64,000 nt of DNA from Tachypleus tridentatus (GCF_004210375.1 NC_134835.1:73810447-73874446), one strand, 5' to 3'. Counted from the first letter of the stretch, positions 47,753 to 59,519 are shown. Program-made: numbers and translations. The notes: generated by a model from the letters alone, not told the origin.

Positions 47753-50700
47753 GTAAGCTGACTTTACATGAGGTTCTATAATTCGCGCATATTGTTTGTT
47801 TCAGTTATAAGTAGAATTACAATTATATCAGTATCGTATTAAACATTCTAATATTACACACCTGATGCGTACTTTCCTAGACCATAAAATACTACTATGT
47901 AGAAAATAAATAGAGGATTAACTGAATATCTATCCAAGGTATCTCATGATCATATTCTGTTTTTCTTGGATGAACAAATCAAACTCTGAGATAAAGAATG
48001 GACATATCCGTGTGTGTATTTACTATACTTACACATTAAGACGAATATGATATATATTTAAATCATTACCAAGAAGTCTACAGTCAACAAGGTTTCAAAC
48101 GGTAATCTGCTGAAGTTGAGATTGTTTTTGTTTTTTATTAAAAGTAAAAAAAAAACTTCTTAATATACACTTATTTGTTTTTGAATTTCGCGCAAAGTTA
48201 CTCGAGGGCTATCTGCGCTAGCCGTCCCTAATTTAACAGCGTAAGACTACAGGGAAGGCAGCTAATTATTACCACCCACCGCCAACTCTTGGACTACTCT
48301 TTCACCAACGAATAGTGGGATTGATCGTCACATTATAACATCCCCACGGCTGAAAGGGCGAGCATGTTTGGTGCAACCCTCGGATTACGAGTCGAACGCC
48401 TCAACACGCTTGGCCATGCCGAGCCTACTTAATAGACACAACACTTACATATAGTTTATTCTTCCGAATGCCAACTTGTAATTGAAACATATACTTGAGG
48501 AACACGTGTTGTAGGCCATTAATTACAACATCTGATTCTTACACATCATAGACACGTGGTTGACACTGAAAACGTCAGGTTAATGTAATTTAACTTGTTA
48601 AATGAAACATGAACTAAAAAATACCGACTGTGTTTGTGTCAACTTTCTCACTGCTGCAGTATTTTCTATATGGAACCCTTTTTTGTATTTTGTTAAAATT
48701 GAATATTTGTTTGAATTTTATCAACATTTGCGTATACAAAAGACTTCATATGTTTAAAACTTTGAAATAGATGTTCATAACAGTTTTATAAAGTTTGATA
48801 GAATTAGAGAATAAACTGGGTGCGTTAGACTTAAATTATAGACTTTCTACAGAAATATTATTAATTTACCTATATACCTACTTTACATAAATATGGTTAT
48901 AAAATATCTAAGTTAACAAAATCATTAAAAACTGGGCATATCTAAATAATCATAAAAGGACAATAAACGTTCAAGGAGTTTACTGTAGTGCTTGTAATCT
49001 ATAGTGTTGACATTAAGTAAACAGTTGTATTACCAATGCATTGTTTTGTATATATGTTAATACTTCTTAGAACCACGATATCGAAGGGAGTGAATCAAGA
49101 ATCGCCACAACACAAATTCTAAGGAAGTGCAAATACATGATACTGAAACCGTACAAATTACTTTTACTGTTTGTAAGTATTTATGAGTTTCATTATACTC
49201 CGTGTTTTATATGAACTGAAAAACATACTTATTTGTTGCAATTTTCATAACTCAAAGCTTCATGTTTCCTTTACATTTTGGAAGCAAAACATTCGATAAC
49301 TTTTGTGTGTGTAATAATACATACTTTTTGATTTGTTTTTCGTGCTTCAGTAGATAAATGAATAATGCTTGATTTGTTTTATAATACTGTCCGAGAAATA
49401 ATATTCTACGGATAGTAGAAAAGTCGGAAAAATGAAACAGATAACTGGTCAGGATGACCTCAACCCTGTTATACAAGAAGAGCCTAATTAAACATTGAAA
49501 CATTCTTCATAAAAGAAGAAGTTAATTTCATAACTGGACGTAATTTTGGTTAGTTTCTTTTACGCATGATAAGAAACTTAATTACCTTTCTAGTGGCTCG
49601 GTAGTATTGTTTGTTTCTTTGAATTTCGCGCAAAACTATAGAAGGGCTATCTGCGCTAGCTGTCCCTAATTTAGCAGTGTAAAACTAGAGGGAAGGCAGC
49701 TAGTCATCACCACCCACTGCCAACTCTTTTACCAACGTTTAACAGTGGAATTGGCCGAACGTTATAATGTCCCTACGGCTGAAAGAGCGACCATGTTTGG
49801 TGTGAAGGGAATTTGAAACCGCGACCCTCAGATTACAAATTGAGCTTCTTAGCCAACTAGTCATGCTGCTCTGCCAGCTCGGTAATAAATCAGTCGGCTA
49901 AAAAGTGGATTTCGATACTTATGGTGGGCACAGGATAGGTAATCCATTGAGTAGCTTTGAGGTTAAAACAAACCAAAATTTGCTTTTAATATTAAGATCA
50001 TTTTTCATCTATTGTGAATAGTATTTATTTATTTGATAATAATTCATTAGTATAACGAATGAAAAGGTAAACAATTTCTCGCTCTATTAAAAGCAGTGCA
50101 AGGTACACGGGGTAGTGCATATTTAGACTTAATAAAATTTGACAAAACAAAAAAGAAATGTGAAGAGACTATAAAACAAACTAGTTTTAGTAGAATAGAT
50201 CAGAAATTTAATTTGCAATCAATCCGTTATTACGTCTTCCTTTTATTACTTTAATTTACTGTTAAAACCCTTATAAAGTTTTCACTATGCGGATCCCACA
50301 CCTGAGTTTTTTTAGCTAAAAATCACTAACGAGATACCTAACAGAATCAATGAATAATTTCATTAATGATGAGTTTGGTTACAAATAAATTGATAACTAG
50401 ATTTTTAGCTTAAAAATTGTGATGTAAAAAACAAAGAGTTCAAAAACCTTCTTCACCTGTTTTATACAATAAAGCAATGCTTTCGATGCAATAATTGTTT
50501 AAGAATTACAGACAAATTTGAATTCTCTACTTCATGGCATCAACTTCTCTAATGCATTTACGGCAACTAAAAGACTGCTACCAAAGTATCAAGAAAGTCC
50601 TCTTACTGGCTTAAACTCAATAAAGTATCTGATAGGAATGCATTATATCTCTCCACTATTTTAACCAGAATATTTTATGAGGGAATTTGCAGATGGTTCA

Positions 50701-53700
50701 CAATGAGTGTTTCCGTTTCATCTGATCACACGATATTACTGGTCAATTCTGAAAATATTTTCAACATCATTAAATGTCGTAAAGGAAAGCAATTAGATAT
50801 TAGGTTTGATCTTGAATACTAAAAAAGATCCGTTTTCTGGTAATTATAAGTCATGCTCTCATCAAAATGAGTTTGAACTGTGGAATCTTGGAGCAAGTTC
50901 ATTCCAGAATATAAGTGTAGCGATAGATTAGATACAGAATTTTCATGACTAGTGTGAATTACAGAATCTCTATACCACAGTGAGAAAGATTAGCATCAAG
51001 CTTTTCAAGACTCTGAATAATGTATTGAAATACATGGAAGTGTGGATATTAAAAAAGATGGATTACTGGAGTTGATGAATTGAGGTATAGAGCCACAGAT
51101 AGCTCTACAGAACATCCTGCTTGAAGTACAAGACCAATAAGTTTCTTACGATCTGTGGTTTAGTCAGTAAAGAGGTCAAGAAGAATGACTAAATGCATTA
51201 ACCATGTCACTAGATAGAGAAGAAACACGATAGAAGTAATGGATCTTGAAGGACATAATTTCATGAAAGAACTTCTTTAGAATGCAAAAGACTGAATAGC
51301 GAGAGAACACAAAGAATTAATTGAATTATTGAGGAATGCAAATAAAAGGATCAAAATAGGAATCTGTAATATCACTCTGGTAGTGCTGCTGCTCTCCACC
51401 AGACATGGCACCATCGGAATTTTCTTCAGATGTACACGCTTCCAAATAGTTCGGGTTTAGTTCATATTTCCATGCAAAGTCAAAAGAAATTTCGGGTTTT
51501 ATGCATTCGCATTCTTTTCCACCAAGTTCTTTATCTTCGCGCACTTTGTTGTTCGAAAGACGTGTTAGTGGTAAGTGTTGATTTCTTTTGGATAGTGTAA
51601 CGAGCTTCAGTCACCTGTGGTAGTTTGAAGACAATATTTCTATATGCTTGTGCAGGTCTTCATTACGAGCTGTTACTTTCTTTATGTAGCCACATTCCGT
51701 TACATTTATTGCTGATGTCCTAACGCTGTCCATTGTTTACATTTATGTAATAAATAATTTTCATAGCTGTGGATTTTGAAGGTATTCGCGTATTACGTTT
51801 TTGTTTGTTTTTCTTTTTTTGCGGACAGGCAACACTAAATTTGGTGAAGATAAAACTGTGCTAGTAACAGGTTAATGTTCGTTTAGTAAAAAAAAAAATG
51901 TATTTATAACAAACTGAATATGCTATCTCTTACTATGTTATGTTTACAAAAGTTTTAAACTAAATCTATAAAAATTATGCAGTATTTAAAACAAACCTAA
52001 TGCTGTACAAACACAATAAACTACGTCTGTTAAAGTGATATCTTTAAAAGTACTGTTTTAAATACTTTTGTTTTCATTTTTTTATTAACAGATTGGTTGG
52101 CGTTCTTTCGCTAAAGAGAGACCGACAACATATCCACTGTTCTGGAAATTCTTGAATATCTGCTACCCTGCCTTTGTCACTCTTCTAATTATTTATTTTG
52201 ACGTGTTCCAGGCAATGACTTGTCATGGGAAATTGAATTTAGAAACGGATACCAAAGTAAAAACCTTGTTATCAATAAGTTTAGGTGACATATTAGTTCT
52301 TTATTTGAGTGTTTCTATTTATAATGAGCTATATTAAGGTAGTTCAAATGAGAGAAAATTAAAAAAAAACACGAAAGTGATTACAATATTTCATAAAATA
52401 TGGGGTTTTATGACAAAAAGCAAGCTTTAAGATATTTAACTGCGACAGTGTTCATATAACATAGTTTTTTTACCTATGTTTTCAGGGTAGGGGAACTTAC
52501 TTTTTTCATTGAAATATATATTAAAATACGTGTATCAGTTTTCTTTTAAGAGTTCAAACCGTAAAACTAATGTTAGAGCTATATATTTGACTATGGTTTG
52601 TTCAACAAAAACTGCTGCTCACATTCGGTTTCACCAACAGATGTCTTTAACATCCATCTATGGTTTACAACTGTACGAAGTCACAAAAGTCAAGGGCCAT
52701 TCTCAGAAATAAGTTAGTTTTGGTATTACTTTACTGACAATTCAACGGTCCGGCTACCATACTCTTCTCAGACTTGGTCTCAAGCTAGACAACTTAAGAG
52801 TACTTGACATTACTGTTGTGTGCTAATGACTTGGTCTCAAGCCAGACACGTTAGAAGAGTTGACATTATAATTGTGTGCTATTGACTTGGTCTCAAGCCA
52901 GACAAGTTAGAAGAGTTGACATTATAATTGTGTGCCAATGAATTGGTCTCAAGCCAGACAATTAAGAGTAGTTGACATTAGAATTGTGAGCTAATGACAT
53001 GGTCTCAAGCCAGTCAAGTAAGAGCGATTGACATTACTGTTGTGTGCTAATGACTTGGTCTCAAGCCAGACAAGTTAGAAGAGTTGACATTATAATTGTG
53101 TGCTATTGATTTGGTCTCAAGCCAGACAAGTTAGAAGAGTTGACATTAGAATTGTGAGCTAATGACATGGTCTCAAGCCAGTCAAGTAAGGGCGATTGAC
53201 ATTACTGTTGTGTGCTAATGACTTGGTCTCAAACCAGACAAGTAAGAGTGATTGACATTATAATTGTGAGCTAATGTCATGGTCTCAAGCCAGACATATA
53301 AGACTGATTGACATTACTGTTGTGTGCTAATGACTTGGTCTCAAACCAGACAAGTAAGAGTGATTGACATTATAATTGTGAGCTAATGTCATGGTCTCAA
53401 GCCAGACATATAAGACTGATTGACATTACTGTTGTGTGCTAATGACTTGGTCTCAAGCCAAACAAGTTAGAGTAATTGACATTACTCTTCTGTGCTAATG
53501 ACTAGGTCTCAAGCCAGACAAGTTAGAGTAGTTGACATTGTAATTGCTAGCTAATGACTTGATCTCAAGCCAAACAAGTTAGAGTAGTTAATATTACAAT
53601 TGTGAGTTAAAGACTTGGTTTCTAGCCAGACATTTAGAGTGGTTGATATTATTGTTGTGCGCTAATAATTCAATAAATTTCTGGAGGTATCACTACTCTA

Positions 53701-56131
53701 CTTCCAGAAGATCGAAACCGGCTGTTAAATGAAATTATTAAGAAATTAACATTTGTTTCCCAAATGAGCAATACTAGGTTTAACTTCTAAATTAATGTAA
53801 AGAAAGCAGTGCTTTTTTGCTAATTAAACAACTTGGCCAATATATATCTGAAGTTAATAATTTGTAATCCTAAAACGATATTAAACTAGTTTAAGACCAA
53901 CATATTATTTCTGTTTTTTCCTTTTATTACAGCCAATTGTCACCATTAGACCATCTTTAACGATTCCCTATAACAATAACTCTTCAGAAACTCTACCAGA
54001 ACAACGCTCGTTAAATGGTTTTAGGATAAAAAACAAGACTGAATTAAATTTTACTTCTTCCCATCAATGCGATCACGTGATATCAACTTATGTCGTACCT
54101 AGTGTATTACATTTTCTAGCTTTTGTGTATGGATTTTATTTCTTTCGAATTCAAGAAAACGAACAACTCTACGCTTTGATGGAAAGGGTGAGTCGATAAT
54201 TTGGAAAATAGATACTAAAAATAAATATAAAACCCAGAATAGATAGCTACAGAGAAATAATAGTTTTTTTTTTTCCCTTCTTGTAGCTCCCTGCTAGTAC
54301 AGCGGTATGTCTCCGGATTTACAACGCTAAAATCAGCGGTTCGATTCCCCTCGGTGGTCTGAGCAGATAGCCCTTTATGGCTTTGATATATGAAAAAAAA
54401 ACCACACACACCTTACTTGTACATCTTATCAAAGAAAAAAAAAAACTGTCGGTAACATTTTATCTCTTTTTATTTTTCCATCTGAAGATAGATGATACAG
54501 AACAAACTCTTGTAGTTATTATCAGTACATTGGTTTCACGGTTTGGCATATAAGTCAATTTGATGGAACTTGATTTATTTGCTTAGCTCATTTCATGAAA
54601 TCGATTAAAAAGAAAAGGAAAATTTAAAAAGTTATATCTTAATATTAACGATTTATTTCACTTCTTTGCCACCAGTACCTGTCAGTATGTTCTTCTGGAT
54701 AAAAACGCTGAACATCTGAATTACGCTTTACATTCTAACAGTTACCAATGTGTTTTTACCCAGAAAGTAAACATATAATGGATCATGTAAAGTAAACATT
54801 TTCTGTCATGCTCTCGCCACAGATTACATGATCTACACCAGTGAATCTCACAGACTTTTGTTTGTAGACCACCTGCGTTTTTTTATTTCGGTGAAATATA
54901 ATGGGACCTATACTTCGTGTCATCGTCTTTTTTGTGTGAAATTGTGCAGAATTTTCACGGGCCACTTGAGGGGAGCTCGGAGACCACAATCCAAGAACCG
55001 TAATTTGCTCTGTTGCCTTTATTATTATATGATTTTCATAAACTTTGGAAGAAAAACTTTTGCATCCCAAAAGTGTCTTGACCAAAACGAAATTATCAAC
55101 TAGACGCTTTTCCAAACATGGAGTAGTTTTTTGTTTTGACGAACGTAATTTCAAAAGAGGGTTTGTTTGTATTATAAACATAAACAAATCAATGTTATTT
55201 TTATACTATAATCAGAATCTTTCCCATGTCAAAATCTATACCAAAACTATACCATATGTCTGTATTTACTTATATGTGCCTGGCATGTTCGATAAATGTT
55301 ATAACGACTTTCTGGCGTATTGAACGCAATTATAGTCAGAGGTTCTGAAAATCCTTGTTTCCGTTACTGTAAATGGGATAGTTGAATGATGCAAGTGATG
55401 TGGAGTTTTGTTGTACCTAAATAACCTCAGATTGAATATACTAATAATCAAAGTTAGTTTTCTCCCAGATTTATTCCATGAAGTTTACCTCACTATCCGG
55501 TAGCCACAGAGAACAAGCAGATTTGCTAGTAAAGAAAATCTGAGTTCAGTTGTTTTAAGTTTTTTGCTCGTGTGAACCTAAACAATGATTTATTTTGTGG
55601 CGTGTTGTTTCTTTTGTCAAGTCAGGTTTAATTAGACTTCACTTAAAAAATCCAGAACTATCTGTCACTATAGTTTTGCCAAGCTTACATGACAGCTATA
55701 TGTACTTTATAATATGATATTTTATTACCTAATCCGAAAGAAGGATACAATAAAAAAAAAGTTCCTTATATTTCTTTCTTTTTTCCTATCATTGTAAAAA
55801 TTTAATAAATCTGTGTAGGTTACTGAAAACATTAAACAATAATTGTATTCCTCACTAACACTAAGGCACCTTTAGCTGAAGTTCTTTCTTTTAATGGGCA
55901 ATGCTGTCTTAGTGCGAGTTTAGGTACAACGTTTCAGTTGCTAATATCTAGACTGGGTTCAAGAATGAAAGGTACCCTAAACTAATCAAATGTTGTATTC
56001 AATCTTTCCCCTAAACAACAACATCTTTCAGAAATATCACTTCAAATGAACTTCTGTTTCTAATTTTTCCAGGTTTTTCTTCAAGCTCAATCAGCTACTG
56101 GATCCCCAAAGTATATAGTACGGAATTCAAG
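47546..56131 (+). CDS. Putative multi-pass membrane protein, first four coding exons (unrecognised)
   Basis: Exons are 47546-47752, 52092-52256, 53933-54187 and 56073-56131, all with ag/gt sites. Phases are 0, 0, 0, then 2, so the gene continues, but I find no later exon. The 229 residues seen begin with a basic, Ser-rich 69-residue N-terminus. A first membrane span follows (about 89-111, NICYPAFVTLLIIYFDVFQA), then a loop with sequons at about N139, N140, N158 and N163. A second span (about 172-195, PSVLHFLAFVYGFYF) leads to a cytoplasmic-looking FRIQENEQLYALMERVFLQ. The layout (long N-terminus, glycosylated first loop, amphipathic segment after TM2) would suit an arthropod 7TM gustatory-receptor-like protein, but I cannot place the family. 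The start is the first ATG of an open frame with a good donor; an upstream exon is possible. Confidence 0.72.
48175..48426 (-). repeat. tRNA-derived SINE family 1 copy
   Basis: ttgaatttcgcgcaaagtta, the body, then the minus-strand head (cgaggg... ggccaagcgtgttgaggcg). It lacks a few bases around the B box. Confidence 0.92.
49611..49872 (-). repeat. tRNA-derived SINE family 1 copy
   Basis: The full body and a decayed minus-strand head (atgactagttggctaagaag). It is followed directly by a family 2 copy. Confidence 0.88.
49873..49975 (+). repeat. tRNA-derived SINE family 2 copy
   Basis: It has cggtaataaatcagtcggct, tggatttcgatacttatggt, gggcacaggataggtaat and the tail tgagtagctttgaggttaaa. Confidence 0.6.
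51326..51733 (-). pseudogene. Intronless ORF broken by one in-frame TGA, unrecognised
   Basis: From ATG at 51733 the minus strand runs 136 codons to a stop at 51326 with a single internal TGA at codon 41 (51613-51611). The part before it reads MDSVRTSAINVTECGYIKK, VTARNEDLHKHIEILSSNY. The part after it reads LKLVTLSKRNQHLPLTRL, KECECIKPEISFDFAWKYE, SEENSDGAMSGGEQQHYQ and ends DPFICIPQ. Both halves look like real protein in the same frame, with acidic and Cys-rich portions. It lies antisense in intron 1 of the membrane-protein gene. A processed copy is most likely. A recoded TGA, or a spliced exon using cacag/gtgact, cannot be excluded. Confidence 0.5.
52092..52256 (+). CDS. Membrane-protein gene exon 2 (TM1)
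   Basis: Acceptor tttttattaacag. It reads IGWRSFAKERPTTYPLFWKF, then NICYPAFVTLLIIYFDVFQA and MTCHGKLNLETDTK. Donor aaa/gtaaaa. Confidence 0.78.
52771..53676. repeat. 56-bp minisatellite with higher-order structure, 16 units
   Basis: The unit is gacttggtctcaagccagac, aagttagagtagttgacatt, ataattgtgtgctaat. Two unit types alternate. Units 9-10 and 11-12 form an exactly repeated 112-bp dimer. It lies in an intron of the membrane-protein gene. Confidence 0.97.
53933..54187 (+). CDS. Membrane-protein gene exon 3 (loop and TM2)
   Basis: Acceptor ccttttattacag, donor agg/gtgagt. 85 codons are open, with four N-glycosylation sequons followed by a hydrophobic span and a charged segment. Confidence 0.8.
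54283..54402 (+). repeat. tRNA-derived SINE family 2 copy
   Basis: It has the head ctgctagtacagcggtatgt, the B-box region gcggttcgattcccctcggt and the tail gagcagatagccctttatgg. Confidence 0.85.
54783..55187 (-). other. Unexplained 134-codon open frame
   Basis: It reads TTPCLEKRLVDNFVLVKTL, KSFSSKVYENHIIIKATEQ, VLGLWSPSSPQVARENSAQ and VRFTGVDHVICGESMTEN. It is long for this AT-rich sequence, but overlapping frames of 91-92 codons are open on the other strand. No family is recognised. It could be decayed mobile-element coding sequence or chance. Confidence 0.3.
56073..56131 (+). CDS. Membrane-protein gene exon 4
   Basis: Acceptor ctaatttttccag, donor ag/gtaaac. It reads VFLQAQSATGSPKYIVRNS and ends in phase 2. 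It continues the ALMER helix naturally. Confidence 0.72.
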
Positions 56132-56215
56132 GTAAACGACTAAAACATCTTTCATACATAGTTGCTACGCATGTAGACATATTCTTTTTAAGAGTGTACA
56201 AGTAACATTATGTGG

Positions 56216-56492
56216 GTTTGTTTCGTTTGAATTTCATGCAAAGATACTTGAGGACTATCTACACTAGCTGTCCCTAATTTAGTAGTGTAAGGCTAGAGGG
56301 AAGGCAGCTAGTCATCACCACCCACTGTCAACTCTTGGCTACGCTTTTACCAACGAATAGTGGGACTGAGCGTTATATTATAATGTCCCCACGGCTGAAA
56401 GGGCGAGAATGTCTGATGTGACGGGGATTCGAACCCGCAACCCTCGGATTACGAGTCAAGTCCCTTAACCACCTGGCCATGTCGGGCCTGAT
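56216..56492 (-). repeat. tRNA-derived SINE family 1 copy with target duplication
   Basis: The full body and minus-strand head (ggccaggtggttaagggact). The 9-base target duplication attatgtgg is at 56207-56215 and 56493-56501. Confidence 0.95.
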
Positions 56493-57112
56493 ATTATGTG
56501 GTGTTCCTTTTGTGGAGTTCTTATATAAAATTGAAACTAACAAGTACTTATAAAGATCTTAAAAAACCTGAGGTTTTGAAGAATTGTAGGAAGACTCTTT
56601 CTAAATCTCCCACAGCAGGTGATCCACTATTAGACAAAGATGATTCGGGTTTACAAAACAAAATATTGGCTTATAATTTTTAGTGCACATATTCATTTTA
56701 TACTGGTCTCTCTATTTTCATTTTTAAAAAGAAACAGGGCAGTCAAGATGGGCGTGATATATTGGTTACCTTGCCAGGTATGGATTGCAACGCCCGGAGC
56801 CTGAGCTTTTATATACCATTTAACATAATTCATACTTTTATACTATGCCATCTAATTCCTTTACTCTGTTAAGAATATCCGTATATACTACTGATACTGA
56901 AAACTGGTTGCTCTTCCTCTAGCTATATTTGAGCTTTAATATCTCTCTTGACCTGGCTGTTTGTAGTGGCTAATGCTTTCTTCACCATATTGGACATGCT
57001 AACTTTCTGTTCTGGTTCGGGGAGATAGACGTGTCCCAGTGGTTGCTGTGATGTACTTTGAATGCACTCATTAGCTTAAAAAAAACCACAAATAAACAAC
57101 AAAAAAACCTTC

Positions 57113-57300
57113 ACACTTTGGAGCCTTAGGTGCGTTATAAGAGTGACAGCCAAGTTCCACTATTCGTTATAACAAAAGTAGCCCAACAGTTGGTGGTAAA
57201 TGATCTTGATTAGTTGGCTTTTCTCTTTTTTATCACTTCAACATCAAATGCGATTAGCACATACAACAATCAAGTAGCCTTGCTCAAAATTAATCGAATA
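57113..57300 (+). repeat. Strongly decayed SINE family 1 copy
   Basis: It keeps gcgttataagagtgacagcc, ccactattcgttataacaaa, agtagcccaacagttggtgg and caagtagcctt in order. Confidence 0.7.
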
Positions 57301-57919
57301 AACAAAACTGTGCCAATTCACGTGATTAATTTAGGGCGCGTTGTTTTAATCTTTATTTGCTCACTCGGTAACGCTTTGTAATTACTGAACTTCTGATAAA
57401 GTTAACAGGTAGTGCTCAATCAAATATTGTTTCATCGGTGATAAACGGCTATTGCCAAATAACAACTGTCTTATTACAACGGCATACAATTGCATATCGA
57501 AACACAAATGCACACAATGCAGAGATATCCAACGGTTAGAAATCAATGTAAGAAATTATCAACATTATCAAAGAACATTTGAAAAGTAGGGAAATATTCC
57601 GTAATAATAGAACCCCACACATTTAAAAATAAATCGTTTTAGAAACGCCTTCCTGAACGAAATTAAAAGGCTAACAATAAAAATGGCACAACTCTCGCTC
57701 TCATTTTGATACCAAAACTGACTAAAATATTTTTGAAACTCTGAAACGATACAAAATGAGTGGCCTGAACCAGCGTTCTTAAACATTTCATTGCCTCCCT
57801 AAACTATAACAGACTAAAATGTAAGTACAACGAAAAACCATTAAGATTTACATGTGAATATTTTGCCATATTTTATTCTTTTTGTGAATTTCCATGTATC
57901 AGCAAGATTATTGTGTCGA

Positions 57920-58120
57920 AATGGTAGTTCTCAAAGTGTGGTTCAAGAAGTTTCTTCAGGTCGTCCGCGGGCTGGTCCCAAATGCAAGCCATTCACGCGT
58001 AACGCCATAGCCAAGGCCACACAAGATAACAGAACGGGTGAAGTAGGACCGATAGGTGGTTCGTCGGGACTTTTGTCCTATCGAAATGTTTCACAAACGA
58101 GCAAGTTTGAGAACCACTGG
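57920..58120. mobile_element. hAT-like non-autonomous element
   Basis: The left end tggtagttctcaaagtgtgg and the complement of the right end (ccagtggttctcaaacttg) resemble hAT termini (CAGTGGTTCTCAAA). The interior is CpG-rich. An additional cagcgttcttaaac at 57771 may be an older end. No 8-bp target duplication could be fixed. Confidence 0.5.
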
Positions 58121-58520
58121 TTTAGCTGAATAACAAAAACTACCCCACCCTCGCACATAAAAACAGCACACAGTTTCTTTGTGCGAGGTATTTAAGTTAC
58201 ATATAATTAGAGGTTCCGGACTTGTTGACATACGTTGTTGGAGATAGTTTATATCAATGTTTTCCGACGGGGAACAGTAGATAGCTACAATGTGAATGGT
58301 ATTTATATTCTTTATGCAAATGTTATAAAATATAGATTTATTTATATCATATTTAAAACTTCCCTCTATTGCTATTTTATTAGATGTGTTATTTTTAAAG
58401 TATAAAACTATTCCAGTTTTTACTAGTGTGTATGACGTAAATAATATGATTTAAATATTAACATCTTGGTTTACTTTAAAGTTTCTGATACGATTAGGTT
58501 ATCTGAATTAACTTATTTGT

Positions 58521-59060
58521 TTATTTCAAATTTTTAGAGACTAAGTTACATTTAAAATTAAAATGTAGTATTTTTATTTTCTCAGTGAATTTTGTGTTTG
58601 TTGTATTTGTTGATTTGATTTGTTTGTTTGTTTGTTTGTTTTGAATTTCGCGCAAAGTTACACGAGAGCTATCTGCGCTATATACGTTAGTGTATCCTAA
58701 GTGGTATGGCTTGAGATTGGGTAGATGAAAGTAGCATTTATCAATTACATAGAGGTCTTCTAGATACACAGCCCGTTTTGAGAAGGTTAACCGTGAAGTC
58801 GACACAGTCGTGTTGGTGTAGCTTTGGTTGTTTTGGTGTTGGGTTCCTGTGTTCGTATAGGTGTTTGTGTTTGGTAGAGCTGTGAGATGAGGTGTAGTAG
58901 TGTTAGTGTGTTGCATACTTATGTATTGTGGTGGTTTTTCAAGAAGTGGCAGGCGTTGTTCGTGGGATAGGGGTGGGAATTGTGTACACAAAACGATACA
59001 AAAATACATACTAAGCAACCAATCCACTCCACTCTTACACACAAAATAACTCCTATACAT
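58521..59060 (-). other. Open frame of Thr/Asn-rich protein truncated by a SINE fragment, unrecognised
   Basis: It reads FPPLSHEQRLPLLEKPPQY, ISMQHTNTTTPHLTALPNT, STSRLTFSKRAVYLEDLY and HLPNLKPYHLGYTNVYS. It then runs into a 3' SINE family 1 fragment (58625-58680). It is probably decayed transposon coding sequence; no domain is recognised. Confidence 0.3.
58625..58680 (-). repeat. SINE family 1 tail fragment
   Basis: tttgttttgaatttcgcgca, aagttacacgagagctatct, gcgcta; only the terminal part of the family is present. Confidence 0.85.
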
Positions 59061-59289
59061 AAATCACTAAACAAAAAGTGGTCTAAAAAATACAAACTAT
59101 TTACACATAACTATAGACCAAAGAGCATAAACAGCCTACTTTCTCATACAAAACAAAGTACAAACATAGATCAAACAGAAGAAACAATCCACCTTTTGAC
59201 ACAAAACATAATACAAGCATAGACCAAACAACATAAACTGCTCCATCTTGTCACACAAAACAACACACGAGCATAAACCAAACTACACC

Positions 59290-59335
59290 ATCTTCAGGTT
59301 AACCTGAAGATCCCTAAGAAAGTCGAAACGTTGTT
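59290..59335 (+). repeat. Palindrome plus short dispersed hairpin motif
   Basis: A perfect 22-bp palindrome (half-site atcttcaggtt, 59290-59311) overlaps ctgaagatccctaagaaagt, cgaaacgttgttct. The latter recurs better preserved at 63951-63993. Confidence 0.7.
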
Positions 59336-59374
59336 CTTTGCTTCATTGGTAAATGTGTTAATACCCATACCAGC

Positions 59375-59460
59375 CGTCCTGAGACACACTCCGAGTCTCG
59401 ATCGATTCTCCGCGGTGAACACAGAACAGAACAAGTCATTCTATAGCTTTATGCCAACAA
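59375..59460 (+). repeat. SINE family 2 partial copy
   Basis: It has gtctcgatcgattctccgcg, gtgaacacagaacag and the tail tcattctatagctttatgcc. Confidence 0.6.
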
Positions 59461-59519
59461 CCAACCAACTAAAATTCAATTCATCTTTCAAAACTATCAG
59501 TATACCATACCTTAGTTTG

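Noticed and set aside
54215-54409. 64-codon minus open frame
   Set aside because: Lies across a family 2 SINE and intron sequence.
57568-57786. 72-codon minus open frame
   Set aside because: No recognisable motif; it abuts hAT-like end sequence and is best seen as chance.
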